Source of the DNA: Entomomonas sp. E2T0
Lineage (GTDB): Bacteria; Pseudomonadota; Gammaproteobacteria; Pseudomonadales; Pseudomonadaceae
DNA length: 64,000 nucleotides
Reading direction: 5' to 3'
Assembly (NCBI RefSeq): GCF_025985425.1
Contig: NZ_CP094972.1
Location: forward strand, 2,790,001 to 2,854,000
A program made the position numbers and the translations under genes. Positions 51,815 to 61,268 of the stretch are shown here, piece by piece; the stretch's first letter is position 1, and each line of letters starts with the position of its first letter. The notes under the pieces were generated by a model. The model searched no databases. It worked only from the letters and a program-made list of their open reading frames with translations, and was not told where the DNA came from.

Positions 51815-54278
51815 CTATTGACACTTTTGTTGACCTAAATAAATAATGCCTTTTTGCTTAGGTATATGTAAGATAACATTACAAACTTTTCCTGTATCTG
51901 CACGCGTTACGGTAAGTTGGTTATTAGCATTTATATCTTGTAGCCACACTAACCCATCCCAACCCACCCAACTGGTTTTATTGTCTTGTGTCTTAACAGT
52001 ACTACCTTTAGGAAGAGGCTTATCATTATTATCTAATAAGGTAAGATTAACGGATTGAATATTTTTAATTTTAAAATCTACTAATAAACCACTTTTTTCA
52101 CGCACTGATAACTCATAAGTTGTAGAAGGAATATCCACATCAGCGGGCAAGTTTAGTGAATCAATACTAAGTTTAGTTGGATACCAAGAGGTTACAGTAG
52201 GTACTAGCATATAACCTTTTGCATTAGTTTTACCAATAGGCTGATTTTCATAAAATACTGGTACATCTTCAAAACTATTTGTAGAGACAAGTGCAAAAGC
52301 ATCATTAATAGTATTGGTTGTATACATATCTCCATTCATCATAACAACAGCTCCTGTCATTTCTGCCCAACGAGTATAATCATGTTTGTTACCATACATT
52401 CCACCCTTTGTTTCAAAATAATCTGAACGCCATGTTATATCTGCTTGGCGATATTTATCAGATTCTCTACCGCCATTAGCAAAAGCTAAATTCCAACCTA
52501 TGCCCCCATCAGTAGGTGCACTTCTACTCCAATTTGTTCTTGTTACCCAATGATTACTAGTATCTCTACTGGATGAAATGCTTGTTGTTCCCCAGTCATC
52601 TAAAGGAAGTGAAAGCATAATCTGAGCACTAACACCTTGACCACCCAATTTCTTTGTTAATAGATGCATATAAACTAACATTACGCCATACTGCCGCACT
52701 CCATGAAATATTAATTATTCTAGTTTCATCTCCCCTAGCACTGCGTGTTGCAAAATAGCCACTACCTATAGCTCCGAATCTTCCTATTCCTATACTGGTA
52801 GTCACTTGATCTTGACGTCTACTTAAAAGATAGTCTGAACGATAATTAGATAAATCAGCATATCCCTCTGAACGCACAATGCGTTGCGCATTCACACTAA
52901 AAACTTGATTGTTATAACTATATCCCGCTACAGCCTGAGTACCTTTATTCTTTTGTGGAACATTGTCAGTGTAAATATCCTTGTAATCAATCATTCCCGT
53001 TATAGGATTATAATAAGATTGAATACTTCTTTTCTCTTTGCTCCATGCTTTATCATTAGCCTGACTGCCACTCGTTGAAAGATTGAGTACACCTAAATTG
53101 CTTAACCGAATACCTGCACCAATACCCGAAGATAAAAGATATTGAGCGCCCTCTACTCTACCTTCCACTGTCAACCAATCAGTTACACCATATCTCGCTA
53201 TACCATTCATCGCAGCATTACTATAATCACTGGACTTAAGTCCATAATTACGACGTAGAATACCAGACGAAAAACTATAATCTGTTAAACCTTTACCTAG
53301 TAAATTACTGGCCACATAAAAAGGAACTGTAGCACTAACCTTTCTTCCCAATGCATCTGTTGTCACTACAGTAGCATTACCAGCACCATTAATATAAGGT
53401 TGTGTTTCTAATGTAAATGGCCCTGGATTCAGTAACTGTGTATCCATTTTATAATTATTAATATAAAGATCTACTGTACTAGGAATAGCAGCATTACCCA
53501 TAAACTGTGGTAATGGATAAGTAATTAAATCAGGACGTGTAGCAAAGTTACGTGCAATTTGAAAACCACCTAATCGTACAGAACTAGACCATGGTAATGA
53601 GTCTGTAATAACATCTCCAAAAGAATAACTAATCATGCTATTTTCATTACTGTACTTCCACTGTGTATCATAACGTACATAACGATCACTTTGATTGTTA
53701 CTCTGCTTACCACCAAATGATTTGCGATAAATTCCTGTATTTGAAACTACACCAAAACCATCAAAAACACGTTGCTCTGTCCATAATGATAGATTATCAG
53801 AAGCATTCTTTTGCTCTGGAGAAGTAGCATATATATCATAGTTCATTAAAGCGCCTAGACTACTTTTTGCTTCAACTTGTTTATACATCGTTTTATTAAC
53901 AGTAATATGTTGTGATGGAAGCCATGAAGTTGGTAAATCAATCATTAACTGCTGTAGTTCAGCGTTATAACCCACATTAACACCAACTATTTGATCAATA
54001 GCTATAGACTGTTGGTTTTTAGGCTTTAACATTGATAAACCTATTTGGTCTAATTGTTCTGCAGTTAACCAATAATGCTTATTACGATAATCTACCGCTA
54101 TAATATGTCCAGAAGGCTTACCATTAATAACAATTTCTAACCATAGTACTGTATCTGGGAGATCAAACTGAGGTAGTTGTTCATCACTGGCCAATACCAT
54201 ACTGTACATATTAATCACTAAAAAAATGCTAATAATGCAGGTAATGTTTGTGTATAAATATACAAATTTATTTTTCAT
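51815..54278 (-). pseudogene. csuD: Csu-type outer-membrane usher, split by a frameshift
   Basis: Two frames together give a full-length usher (~820 residues). Frame one runs from ATG 54278: signal region, usher N-domain (WLEIVINGKPSGHIIAVDYR), then the barrel with the plug (RDLI-like and YKMDTQLLNPGPFTLET). It reaches YASINKEIG and then stops. Frame two continues GGQGVSAQIMLSLPLDDW, to the C-terminal domains (NLTLLDNNDKPLPKGSTV) and stop at 51815. Removing one G from the GGG at 52644-52646 (plus strand CCC) restores ...NKEIGGQGVSAQ.... Either this is a recent inactivating insertion or a sequencing error. The usher is the pore that assembles the pilus, so the damage would abolish piliation. 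Confidence 0.85.
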
Positions 54279-54290
54279 AAAATGCCAATA

Positions 54291-55073
54291 CTATTGATGA
54301 TTTATAGTAATTGGGTTTGGCATTTCATTAATATTAGCAAATAATGTTCCTGCTGCTTTAACGTTGGCAGGAATAGGAAAAGACATAGAACGATTAGGCA
54401 AAACATAACCTAATAATCCATCACTTACAGTATACACTTGGTTATTTTGTTTAAAGAACACTTTGGCAAGTCGTGCATGAACTTGCCCTTTATTCGTAAT
54501 AACTAACCAAGATTTACCTTCTTTATTTTGTATCTTATAATCTAAAACAGGTAATGTGGCCTTATTAATATCACGTGGCTTTCTATAATCCTGATTTGTC
54601 CAAATATTATTTCCTTGTACAAACAAAGGTACAGAATAACGCATTTGAAATGCAACACCATAACCCTGACTTATATTTTCTGACTTAATATCAGCCCTTG
54701 GAATTTCATCAATTAAAACACGATAAGCATTCTCGGTATTGGCAGGAATATTAATACTTTTAACTAATCTTATTAATTGTTTTTTATCTGGTTGTACTTC
54801 AGCCACTGGAGGACTAGCAACAATTTCTGTTTGCTCAACTAATGACTCCTCACCATCTTGTTGTTGCCATTTCAATACACGAATTTGTAAAAAAACAGAT
54901 TGTTTATCATTATTCTGTATCCATAAAGAAGTAGCTTTATCTGTATCCTCAATAGTTGGACCAAGTGGCCAAATTAAAATTGAACTAGCGGCAAAAATAT
55001 TACTGTAAAACCCCATCAATAAAATAAAAATCATGTATTCAATTTTATTGTTATACGCTTGTATTATTTTCAT
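54291..55073 (-). CDS. csuC: Csu-type periplasmic pilus chaperone
   Basis: 260-residue PapD-like chaperone with an N-terminal export signal (FILLMGFYSNIFA-ASSI). The first Ig-like domain has ILIWPLGPTIEDTDKATSLW and IQNNDKQSVFLQIRVLKWQQ. The second domain has QKNEGKSWLVITNKGQVHAR-like beta strands and ends NEMPNPITINHQ. It donates a beta strand to the pilins and delivers them to the usher. The layout (chaperone between minor pilin and usher genes) matches csu operons. It ends 13 bases before the usher start. Confidence 0.85.
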   Translation of the reverse strand: MKIIQAYNNKIEYMIFILLMGFYSNIFAASSILIWPLGPTIEDTDKATSLWIQNNDKQSVFLQIRVLKWQQQDGEESLVEQTEIVASPPVAEVQPDKKQLIRLVKSINIPANTENAYRVLIDEIPRADIKSENISQGYGVAFQMRYSVPLFVQGNNIWTNQDYRKPRDINKATLPVLDYKIQNKEGKSWLVITNKGQVHARLAKVFFKQNNQVYTVSDGLLGYVLPNRSMSFPIPANVKAAGTLFANINEMPNPITINHQ

Positions 55074-55104
55074 AATTATCTATTCATCTCACGACAATGA
55101 TTTA

Positions 55105-55668
55105 TTAATAACTTATTGTGACTGTTACAGTATCTGTATATGTCCCTACACTTGGCATGGTAGAAGCTGCCAATAAACGAGCATATATAGGATAAGATTC
55201 TGTTGTACCACTGGAGCTAATTGTTTTACTACTACCACCATTACTACCGTTACCCCAGATACTACTGAAATTAGCATCCTGAAATAGCTGGTAACTTAAT
55301 ATCTCATTCGTATTTGTATTTTTTAATAAGCGTCCATTAGCAATAGAACCACTATTATTAACACCACTACTCAAACTGATAGTTACATTAATGCCAGGCG
55401 TACATTTAACAATAATTGAACCTGCATTATTGCTTGATATAACGTCCTTATTTTGGTTAAGTAATGATACGTTTCCAAAACTTATAGTTCCAAAACTACT
55501 GGTATCTGAACCACCACTACCTAATAAACATCCCTTTATAATTTCTGCTTGTACTTTAAAAGACTGTGAAACAGTTTTATCGTCAACTCCTGTATCAGCC
55601 AATACCACAGAAGTTAACCCTAACACTCCACAAACAATATAAAATATTTTTTTTATTTTATACTTCAT
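55105..55668 (-). CDS. csuB: Csu-type pilin subunit with SCPU domain
   Basis: 187 residues: signal peptide (IFYIVCGVLGLTSVVLADTG) followed by one SCPU domain. The first Cys is in IIKGCLLGSG, FGTISFGNVS is typical, the second Cys is in IIVKCTPGINVTISLSSGVN, and the C-terminal strand is YTDTVTVTISY. An AGGA precedes the ATG. It is third in the operon, the position of the minor pilin CsuB. A Ser/Gly/Asn-rich stretch (WGNGSNGGSSKTISSSGTTE) forms an exposed loop. It assembles by donor-strand exchange after secretion. Confidence 0.8.
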   Translation of the reverse strand: MKYKIKKIFYIVCGVLGLTSVVLADTGVDDKTVSQSFKVQAEIIKGCLLGSGGSDTSSFGTISFGNVSLLNQNKDVISSNNAGSIIVKCTPGINVTISLSSGVNNSGSIANGRLLKNTNTNEILSYQLFQDANFSSIWGNGSNGGSSKTISSSGTTESYPIYARLLAASTMPSVGTYTDTVTVTISY

Positions 55669-55681
55669 GTAAGTCCTAATA

Positions 55682-56197
55682 TTAATAGGTAATAGTCACA
55701 CTCACTCTATCTGTATAAATACCTACTTCAGATACTGATTGTTGAGGTATAAATCCATAAATAGGTAACCAAGTTTCTTGACCATTACTAGTGCCCGAAA
55801 GGCCTTTAATATCATCCCAAACCACTGTATGAGCAGAATCAATATATAGGTTATACCTAACTGCTGTAGAACCATTACTTAAATAACGTACAGTTGTACT
55901 TTGACTATTTAGCCCTGAACTCATATAAACAATATAAGGTGTATTATTACTACACTTAATACGAATACCACCACTGTTAGCTTGGCCAACAACAGCAACA
56001 CTCGTACTAAGATCAGATACATATCCAAAATCAAGCATACCGAAAGATATACTTCCGCCTGTACTCGTTGAACCTACCTCACAAGCAGCAACAACATTAG
56101 CGTTGATATTAATTACGGCAGTTTTAGTTGCTGAATATCCAACAATGCTAGTAAGTAACCCTATTACTAATATACTAATACGATTACTTACTCTCAT
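55682..56197 (-). CDS. csuA: Csu-type pilin subunit with SCPU domain
   Basis: 171 residues: signal peptide (ISILVIGLLTSIVGYSA) and one SCPU domain with Cys in VVAACEVGST, SFGMLDFGYVSDLSTSV, Cys in GIRIKCSNNTPYIVYMSSGL, and C-terminal YTDRVSVTITY. It is second in the operon, matching csuA. The ATG lies four bases after the stop of the major pilin gene and directly follows GGTAGGGAG, so translation is probably coupled. Confidence 0.8.
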   Translation of the reverse strand: MRVSNRISILVIGLLTSIVGYSATKTAVININANVVAACEVGSTSTGGSISFGMLDFGYVSDLSTSVAVVGQANSGGIRIKCSNNTPYIVYMSSGLNSQSTTVRYLSNGSTAVRYNLYIDSAHTVVWDDIKGLSGTSNGQETWLPIYGFIPQQSVSEVGIYTDRVSVTITY

Positions 56198-56201
56198 CTC
56201 C

Positions 56202-56741
56202 CTACCAACTAACAGTTACAGCAACAGCGTCAGTATAAGTACCTGCGGCAGGGGCTGGTGTTACAACAGGAACTCGACCATAGAAGTCTAGAGATTGAGC
56301 CAAACCTGTACCTGCACGGCTAACAGGTGTTCCAGAGACCCATGCAGTGGCTCGAGCAGAGTCTTGGTAAAGATTATAGGCAATATAATTATTTGTTAAT
56401 CCTGTGGTTTGATTACGCATTTGACGTTGTGAACCAGTTGCATTAACACCATTATCTACAGCGACTGTATAAGGTAATGCAGGAGAACATATAACACCAA
56501 CTGTATTAGCCCCACCTGCTCCAGAAGCCTTCGCATCAACAGCTGTACTTAAATTTGTTTGCACACCAAAATCCAGTGTACCAAACTGGTTATAAGTACC
56601 AATACCACCACCATGAGTAATTGAACATCCTTGACCTATCGTAATTCTGACATCCAACTGACCAGAAATTGTACCTGCCGCATTTACATAACTAATAGAA
56701 CCTAACACTAAGCTTGCTAAAATCATAGAATTGATTTTCAT
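56202..56741 (-). CDS. csuA/B: Csu-type major pilin
   Basis: 179 residues from ATG 56741 (MKINSMILASLVLGSISYVN, cleavage after AAG-like site). A GTG at 56750 is in frame but overlaps the AGGTG ribosome site. One SCPU domain follows: GCSITHGGGIGTYNQFGTLD, VGVICSPALPYTVAVDNGVN, and C-terminal AAGTYTDAVAVTVSW. As first gene of the operon and the one with the most regular pilin sequence, it should be the main shaft subunit CsuA/B. Csu pili serve biofilm formation on surfaces in Acinetobacter; the host role here is unknown. Confidence 0.85.
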   Translation of the reverse strand: MKINSMILASLVLGSISYVNAAGTISGQLDVRITIGQGCSITHGGGIGTYNQFGTLDFGVQTNLSTAVDAKASGAGGANTVGVICSPALPYTVAVDNGVNATGSQRQMRNQTTGLTNNYIAYNLYQDSARATAWVSGTPVSRAGTGLAQSLDFYGRVPVVTPAPAAGTYTDAVAVTVSW

Positions 56742-56900
56742 GACAATCACCTAAAAAGAAATAACGCATATGGACTCTTATTTTTTGACGCTATTACTTA
56801 CAAAGAACTTCTATTTATACAATGTAAGCTATTAAATCATAATAACTTTTTTAAAAAATTACTCTAATATCTTAGTCTAGTTATATTAAATAAAAGTTTG

Positions 56901-56926
56901 ATAGAGAAAAAAAGATTTTTCTCTAT
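56901..56926 (-). terminator. Hairpin at the end of the radical SAM operon
   Basis: ATAGAGAAAAA (56901-56911) and TTTTTCTCTAT (56916-56926) form an 11-base stem that includes the stop codon at 56923. The stem ends in a T-rich arm on the minus strand, but few Ts follow it. It may end or stabilise the transcript of the six-gene operon ahead of the csu genes. Confidence 0.4.
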
Positions 56927-57600
56927 TTTAAAATCTTACTATTATGAATAATAGGCTTAGTGCCTGTGTGACCATATTTTTTATAAGAATAATTCATCAC
57001 ACCTAATACAGGAATAACAATACAACAACATAAACCTATAATGAAAAACACAGTAGAAAATAAATAACTTTGCTGTCCATAACAATAGACTATATATTCA
57101 TAGCTACTTATCATTAAACCATAACAAAAACCAAACCCACCAAAAATCCAAGGGGCATAATCAAGTACTATAGTTTCTGCTTCTTTATTATTTGCCCAAG
57201 GTTCGTTATATACAAATAAAATACCCGCTTTAATGGCCACAATATCATAAAGAATATTCCAAAAACCTATCACTGAACAAAGTATTAATGCAGAGACAAA
57301 TATATCTAATATCGTTTGTGCTGTATATTGATGAGTTAACCATGAAAGTAACGCAGTGGCACTACCAAATACAAATCCATGTTGAATACGAAAACGCCCT
57401 ATATTAAATTTAGACTTAACTTCCCACACTTTACAAATATTAGTACCCACACCAGGCACAATATAAGCCCATAATACGGGGATAAGCCATGCTAATAACA
57501 TTTGAAATAAGTTTTGGTATTCTTGCCACCATAAATAGGCTGCTAATGGAGATAGTAAACATGCAGCTAGATAGGGATAAATATGTAATAATTTTTTCAT
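56923..57600 (-). CDS. Polytopic membrane protein of the radical SAM operon
   Basis: 225 residues with about six hydrophobic helices (for example PYLAACLLSPLAAYLWW, MLLAWLIPVLWAYIVPGVG, LDIFVSALILCSVIGFWNIL, FSTVFFIIGLCCCIVIPVLG) and a basic C-terminal tail. No transporter or enzyme family was recognised and no catalytic motif stands out. The ATG overlaps the stop of the preceding radical SAM gene by four bases, so it belongs to that operon. It may anchor, export or modify the operon's product at the inner membrane. Confidence 0.7.
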   Translation of the reverse strand: MKKLLHIYPYLAACLLSPLAAYLWWQEYQNLFQMLLAWLIPVLWAYIVPGVGTNICKVWEVKSKFNIGRFRIQHGFVFGSATALLSWLTHQYTAQTILDIFVSALILCSVIGFWNILYDIVAIKAGILFVYNEPWANNKEAETIVLDYAPWIFGGFGFCYGLMISSYEYIVYCYGQQSYLFSTVFFIIGLCCCIVIPVLGVMNYSYKKYGHTGTKPIIHNSKILK

Positions 57601-58940
57601 TTAAGACCAAACTTCATACCATGTTTTTTATAGACTTCTTTTCTAAATAAAAAAGTATAACGCCAAAAAGAAAGAACTCGGCTCATTGATTGCACAGTGA
57701 CTCTTAAATCAGAAAAGCGTCTTATAATCGAAGGGATACTATTAAAATGACTACGGGCATCATGACAGGCTTTTGTTAGTTGCTCTGGTGTCATTAACTT
57801 AGGAATATAGGCTGCTTGGTTAAAGCGATATTCAGGATGTAACCACCATTTATCATCAAATAATAAACGCCCTTCTTGCTGTAGTTGACTATAAAGCGGT
57901 GTATTTGGATAAGGCATAAGAATATTATAAGCAGCAAATGCAAAACGATTTTTTAACGCAAACTCTACTGTTTGCTCAATGCTCTCAACAGTATCATGAT
58001 CATACCCTAAAGTAAAAGCTGCCCATGTCTGCATACCATGATCTCGAAGAACTTTAATCTCCTGCAAATAATGGTTAAAATCTTTTATATTAGGCGATTT
58101 CTTTGCATCCCTTAAACTCAATGGGTTGATAGATTCAAAGCCCATTACATTGCCCCAACAACCACTTTGTTGCATTAGCTTCATTAATTGAGGATTTTTC
58201 GTAACATCTAAACTAGCTTGGCTAATCCAATTAATTTTTAAGGGAATTAACGCATGGCATAGTTCTGCCAATGCTTTATGATCGGTAGCGATATTATCAT
58301 CAATAAAAAAAATAAATTTACGGTTTTGACTGGCTATTTCTCTAACCACTTCATCTATTTGTCGTAAATAGTAATTACCTCCAAAATATTGGCTTACTGC
58401 ACAAAACTTACAGGCAAAACGACAACCACGAGAAAACTGCATAAGAGAAATAGGCAAATATCCTTTACCTTGATAAATATCTCGTCTTGCAATCAATTTA
58501 TCACCACAATGATTGACCTGCCCTACACCAACAGGTGCTTCATAACGAGGTTTTAATTTATTGTGGCGAGCATCTTCTATCATGGTTGCCCATAATGTTT
58601 CAGCATCACCTAAGAAAATACTGTCTGCATGCTGTAATACTTCTTCTGGTAATAGGCTAACATGGATACCCCCCATAATTACCCTTACTCCCCGTTGCCG
58701 ATACTCACTCGCTATCTCATAGGCACGGCGAGCAGTATAAGTTTCTAAAGTAATAGCCACTAGATCGGTTGGCTCATCATAGGGGATAGATTCCATTCTA
58801 TCATCATACATTACTACTTCTACATCATCAGGCGTAAGCGCGGCTAACACACCAAGCATTAGCGGTTCCATACGTCCTTCATCAACATATAAACTATGTT
58901 CTCTACGCCCTATTGTTGGCTTAATGAGGGTAAGTTTCAT
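57597..58940 (-). CDS. B12-binding radical SAM enzyme, paralog 4
   Basis: 447 residues. The N-terminal Rossmann-like cobalamin-binding domain (~1-140) has VVMYDDRMESIPYDEPTDLV and GGIHVSLLPEEVLQHADSI. The radical SAM barrel follows, with the cluster loop SRGCRFACKFCAVSQYF (C-x3-C-x2-C, ~170-186), then IFFIDDNIATDHKALAEL and FTLGYDHDTVESIEQTV. Such class B enzymes methylate unreactive carbons or carry out ring and C-C chemistry (HpnP, BchE and relatives share the layout). The substrate is unknown. The start overlaps the preceding gene by 20 bases. It is one of four homologs in the operon, all keeping the three cluster cysteines. Confidence 0.85.
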   Translation of the reverse strand: MKLTLIKPTIGRREHSLYVDEGRMEPLMLGVLAALTPDDVEVVMYDDRMESIPYDEPTDLVAITLETYTARRAYEIASEYRQRGVRVIMGGIHVSLLPEEVLQHADSIFLGDAETLWATMIEDARHNKLKPRYEAPVGVGQVNHCGDKLIARRDIYQGKGYLPISLMQFSRGCRFACKFCAVSQYFGGNYYLRQIDEVVREIASQNRKFIFFIDDNIATDHKALAELCHALIPLKINWISQASLDVTKNPQLMKLMQQSGCWGNVMGFESINPLSLRDAKKSPNIKDFNHYLQEIKVLRDHGMQTWAAFTLGYDHDTVESIEQTVEFALKNRFAFAAYNILMPYPNTPLYSQLQQEGRLLFDDKWWLHPEYRFNQAAYIPKLMTPEQLTKACHDARSHFNSIPSIIRRFSDLRVTVQSMSRVLSFWRYTFLFRKEVYKKHGMKFGLK

Positions 58941-60246
58941 GTTGTACCCCTCCTAATTGCTTGCCTTGTTTTTTAATAATTTCTCGATGAGAAATAATAT
59001 TGGCTAATAGGGTTACGCCTTTATCTAGCCATTTTGTTTTTTTCTGAAAGCTAAATAACCTATTAGCAATAGATGAATAGCTATAAAATGTTTTTTTCGC
59101 TTCAAAACAAAGTTCTGTTAGCTGTTCAGCAGCCATTTTTTTAGGTTGAAAAATTGGATTTCCATAGCAATAGTTGGGATCAATCCACCACTCAGGTGAT
59201 ATAAGCCTCTTTTCTGCTAGTAATCTATTATAAAGCGCTGAACTAGGTGTTGGAGTAAGAGGATTAAAGTTAGCTATTTCTAACTTATTGCTTAACGCGA
59301 AATCAAGACTTTGTTTTATCGTATCCTCTGTGTCTTCATCATAACCAAATACAAAAGTACCATAAATATTAATACCTCTATTATGTAATGCCTTTACTAC
59401 TTTTTCATAATCTCCAGCCACTTTATTCCAAGGCTTTGCCATTTGCTTTAAGTTGGCTGAATTAAGGCTTTCAAAGCCTATTAGCACAAAACGACAACCT
59501 GCCTCTGCCAATTGATCTAGTAGTGTTTCATCTCTCGCCACATCAATGCTAATCTGACAACCCCAACGTTTTTTCAAAGGTTTTAACATAGTTAACAAGC
59601 TTTCTAAAATAGACCTATTACCAAATAAATTATCATCCACAAACAGAAAAAAACGATTGGGCTTTAAAGTAACTAATTCTTCTTTAAAATATGCTATTGG
59701 CCTAGCCCTTACACCATTTTTATAAAAACCATGAATAGAACAAAAGTCACAGGTAAAACGGCAACCTCGAGTATATTGAATTAAATCTACAGGTGCATAT
59801 TTCTTACCTTTAAAAATACTACGATCTAATCGATAATCATCTAAAGGTAAATCATGATTACCATAATAAATAGTTTGTAATTTATTTTGCTGAAAATCTT
59901 TTAATAACTGTTCCCAAGCGCCTTCAGCATCCCCAACAATGATACTATCAGCGTGTTGCAAGGCTTCTTCTGGTAAGAAAGTAGGATGATAACCTCCCAT
60001 CACTACTTTAATACCTTGCTCTCTATAATAGTCAGCTAATTGATAACTGCGCCTAGCCGTAAATGTTTCTACTGAAATAGCAATTAAATCTGCTTCTAAT
60101 TCTGTGGGTATAACCTCCACACGATCATCATAAAACTGAATATCATGTTCTTCAGCCCTGGCTGCTAATATGCCCATAGCTAATGGTGGCATCGCATCAG
60201 TTGCTCGATAATCACCCATATTAGGTCTTAATAATACTATTTTCAT
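58921..60246 (-). CDS. B12-binding radical SAM enzyme, paralog 3
   Basis: 441 residues with the same plan as its neighbours: cobalamin domain (IQFYDDRVEVIPTELEADLI, GGYHPTFLPEEALQHADSI), cluster loop TRGCRFTCDFCSIHGFY, then FFLFVDDNLFGNRSILESLL, FVLIGFESLNSANLKQM and GTFVFGYDEDTEDTIKQSLD. The C-terminal region (~330-441) is conserved among the four and holds the PxxPTPSSALYNRL-type segment that probably contacts substrate. The first ATG is at 60246, overlapping the GNAT-like gene by four bases. Product unknown. Confidence 0.85.
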   Translation of the reverse strand: MKIVLLRPNMGDYRATDAMPPLAMGILAARAEEHDIQFYDDRVEVIPTELEADLIAISVETFTARRSYQLADYYREQGIKVVMGGYHPTFLPEEALQHADSIIVGDAEGAWEQLLKDFQQNKLQTIYYGNHDLPLDDYRLDRSIFKGKKYAPVDLIQYTRGCRFTCDFCSIHGFYKNGVRARPIAYFKEELVTLKPNRFFLFVDDNLFGNRSILESLLTMLKPLKKRWGCQISIDVARDETLLDQLAEAGCRFVLIGFESLNSANLKQMAKPWNKVAGDYEKVVKALHNRGINIYGTFVFGYDEDTEDTIKQSLDFALSNKLEIANFNPLTPTPSSALYNRLLAEKRLISPEWWIDPNYCYGNPIFQPKKMAAEQLTELCFEAKKTFYSYSSIANRLFSFQKKTKWLDKGVTLLANIISHREIIKKQGKQLGGVQHETYPH

Positions 60247-61268
60247 AAAATAGCTGCTTCTGGATTAAGCATTTGTTTTTCCCATACTGGACTAGCCACT
60301 AATTCAACCCCATAAATTCTCGTTTTATAAACCAATGGTTTAAATGTATCAATAATAGCGTGAGCTTGTGGATGATTAGCAGCTAAAGAGAATGTTAATA
60401 AAGAAGTTTGGCAATGAGGTAAGGCATCTTTTATTAAAGGTATGATCATTTGTTGATCTTGCACTTGAAAAAAACTTAAAAAGCTTTGATCTAATACTTG
60501 CTTAAGCTTTGGTAACTGAGGTCTATTAGTCAACTTAGCATAACCATTATAAACAGGTCTTAAAAGATTGATAAGAGGATGATAATGACTAGCTATAATC
60601 TGTTTAAATGATTGTTGATTCCACAATACCGCACAGCCCTTTAATTGATTATTCTGGTAATAACCTAATACAGGTAAATCGGCTTTTATTAGCCAATCTT
60701 CTGCTAAATAAGGAGCTAACTGGTACTGGCTAGCCTGCTTATTATAAAAATCAACAATAGTTTGTAACTGCCCTACTTTCTGCCATAATCCTAAATGCTT
60801 TGCCCTTGTCTTAGCAATAACAAAGGTAGATAACTCACCTAATAATTGATATTTAGGTAATCCTGCAACACCTTTTTCTAATATTCTACGGGCTATTTTA
60901 TTATCACTGGCTATGCTGGTATAGCAATAAGCAAGAGGGCTAAGAAAATTTTTAAGATAACTAAACCCCTCTTTCAGTACACGTATTTTATTTCTATAAT
61001 TTTCGCTGACTCTTAAACTATTAAGATAGCCTAAGTCTACCCGTTGACCATTTACAAAACCCTGTTGTTTAGTCAGTTGACAACAACCTAAAAAAACTCC
61101 CTCTTGTTCTGCCAACACTGGATATTCTTGACCAAAATAATGTTGCTTATTTAAATAATTTGGCTGGCGAGTCATCAGCATATCCACCCAACCTTGCATC
61201 GCATTTTCTTCTAGCAATTTAACAAAGTGTTGCTGGTTATTTGCAGATACAGCATGGAAATTAATCAT
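60243..61268 (-). CDS. GNAT-like acyltransferase of the radical SAM operon
   Basis: 341 residues. Residues ~45-135 look like a GNAT fold: YPVLAEQEGVFLGCCQLTKQ, then DLGYLNSLRVSENYRNKIRV, LKEGFSYLKNFL, where the glycine-rich acetyl-CoA loop is replaced by RNKIRVLKEG. A second, weaker GNAT-like half may follow (LPVLGYYQNNQLKGCAVLWN). Without a canonical R/Q-x-x-G-x-G/A loop, its donor may not be acetyl-CoA. It sits between two radical SAM genes with 4-base overlaps on both sides, so it should act on the same substrate. Function unknown. Confidence 0.65.
   Translation of the reverse strand: MINFHAVSANNQQHFVKLLEENAMQGWVDMLMTRQPNYLNKQHYFGQEYPVLAEQEGVFLGCCQLTKQQGFVNGQRVDLGYLNSLRVSENYRNKIRVLKEGFSYLKNFLSPLAYCYTSIASDNKIARRILEKGVAGLPKYQLLGELSTFVIAKTRAKHLGLWQKVGQLQTIVDFYNKQASQYQLAPYLAEDWLIKADLPVLGYYQNNQLKGCAVLWNQQSFKQIIASHYHPLINLLRPVYNGYAKLTNRPQLPKLKQVLDQSFLSFFQVQDQQMIIPLIKDALPHCQTSLLTFSLAANHPQAHAIIDTFKPLVYKTRIYGVELVASPVWEKQMLNPEAAIL

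Noticed and set aside
51815-52699. A separate 294-residue gene downstream of a short usher
   Set aside because: Its first ~24 residues overlap the upstream usher frame and the rest is the missing C-terminal half of the same usher. One extra G explains the split.
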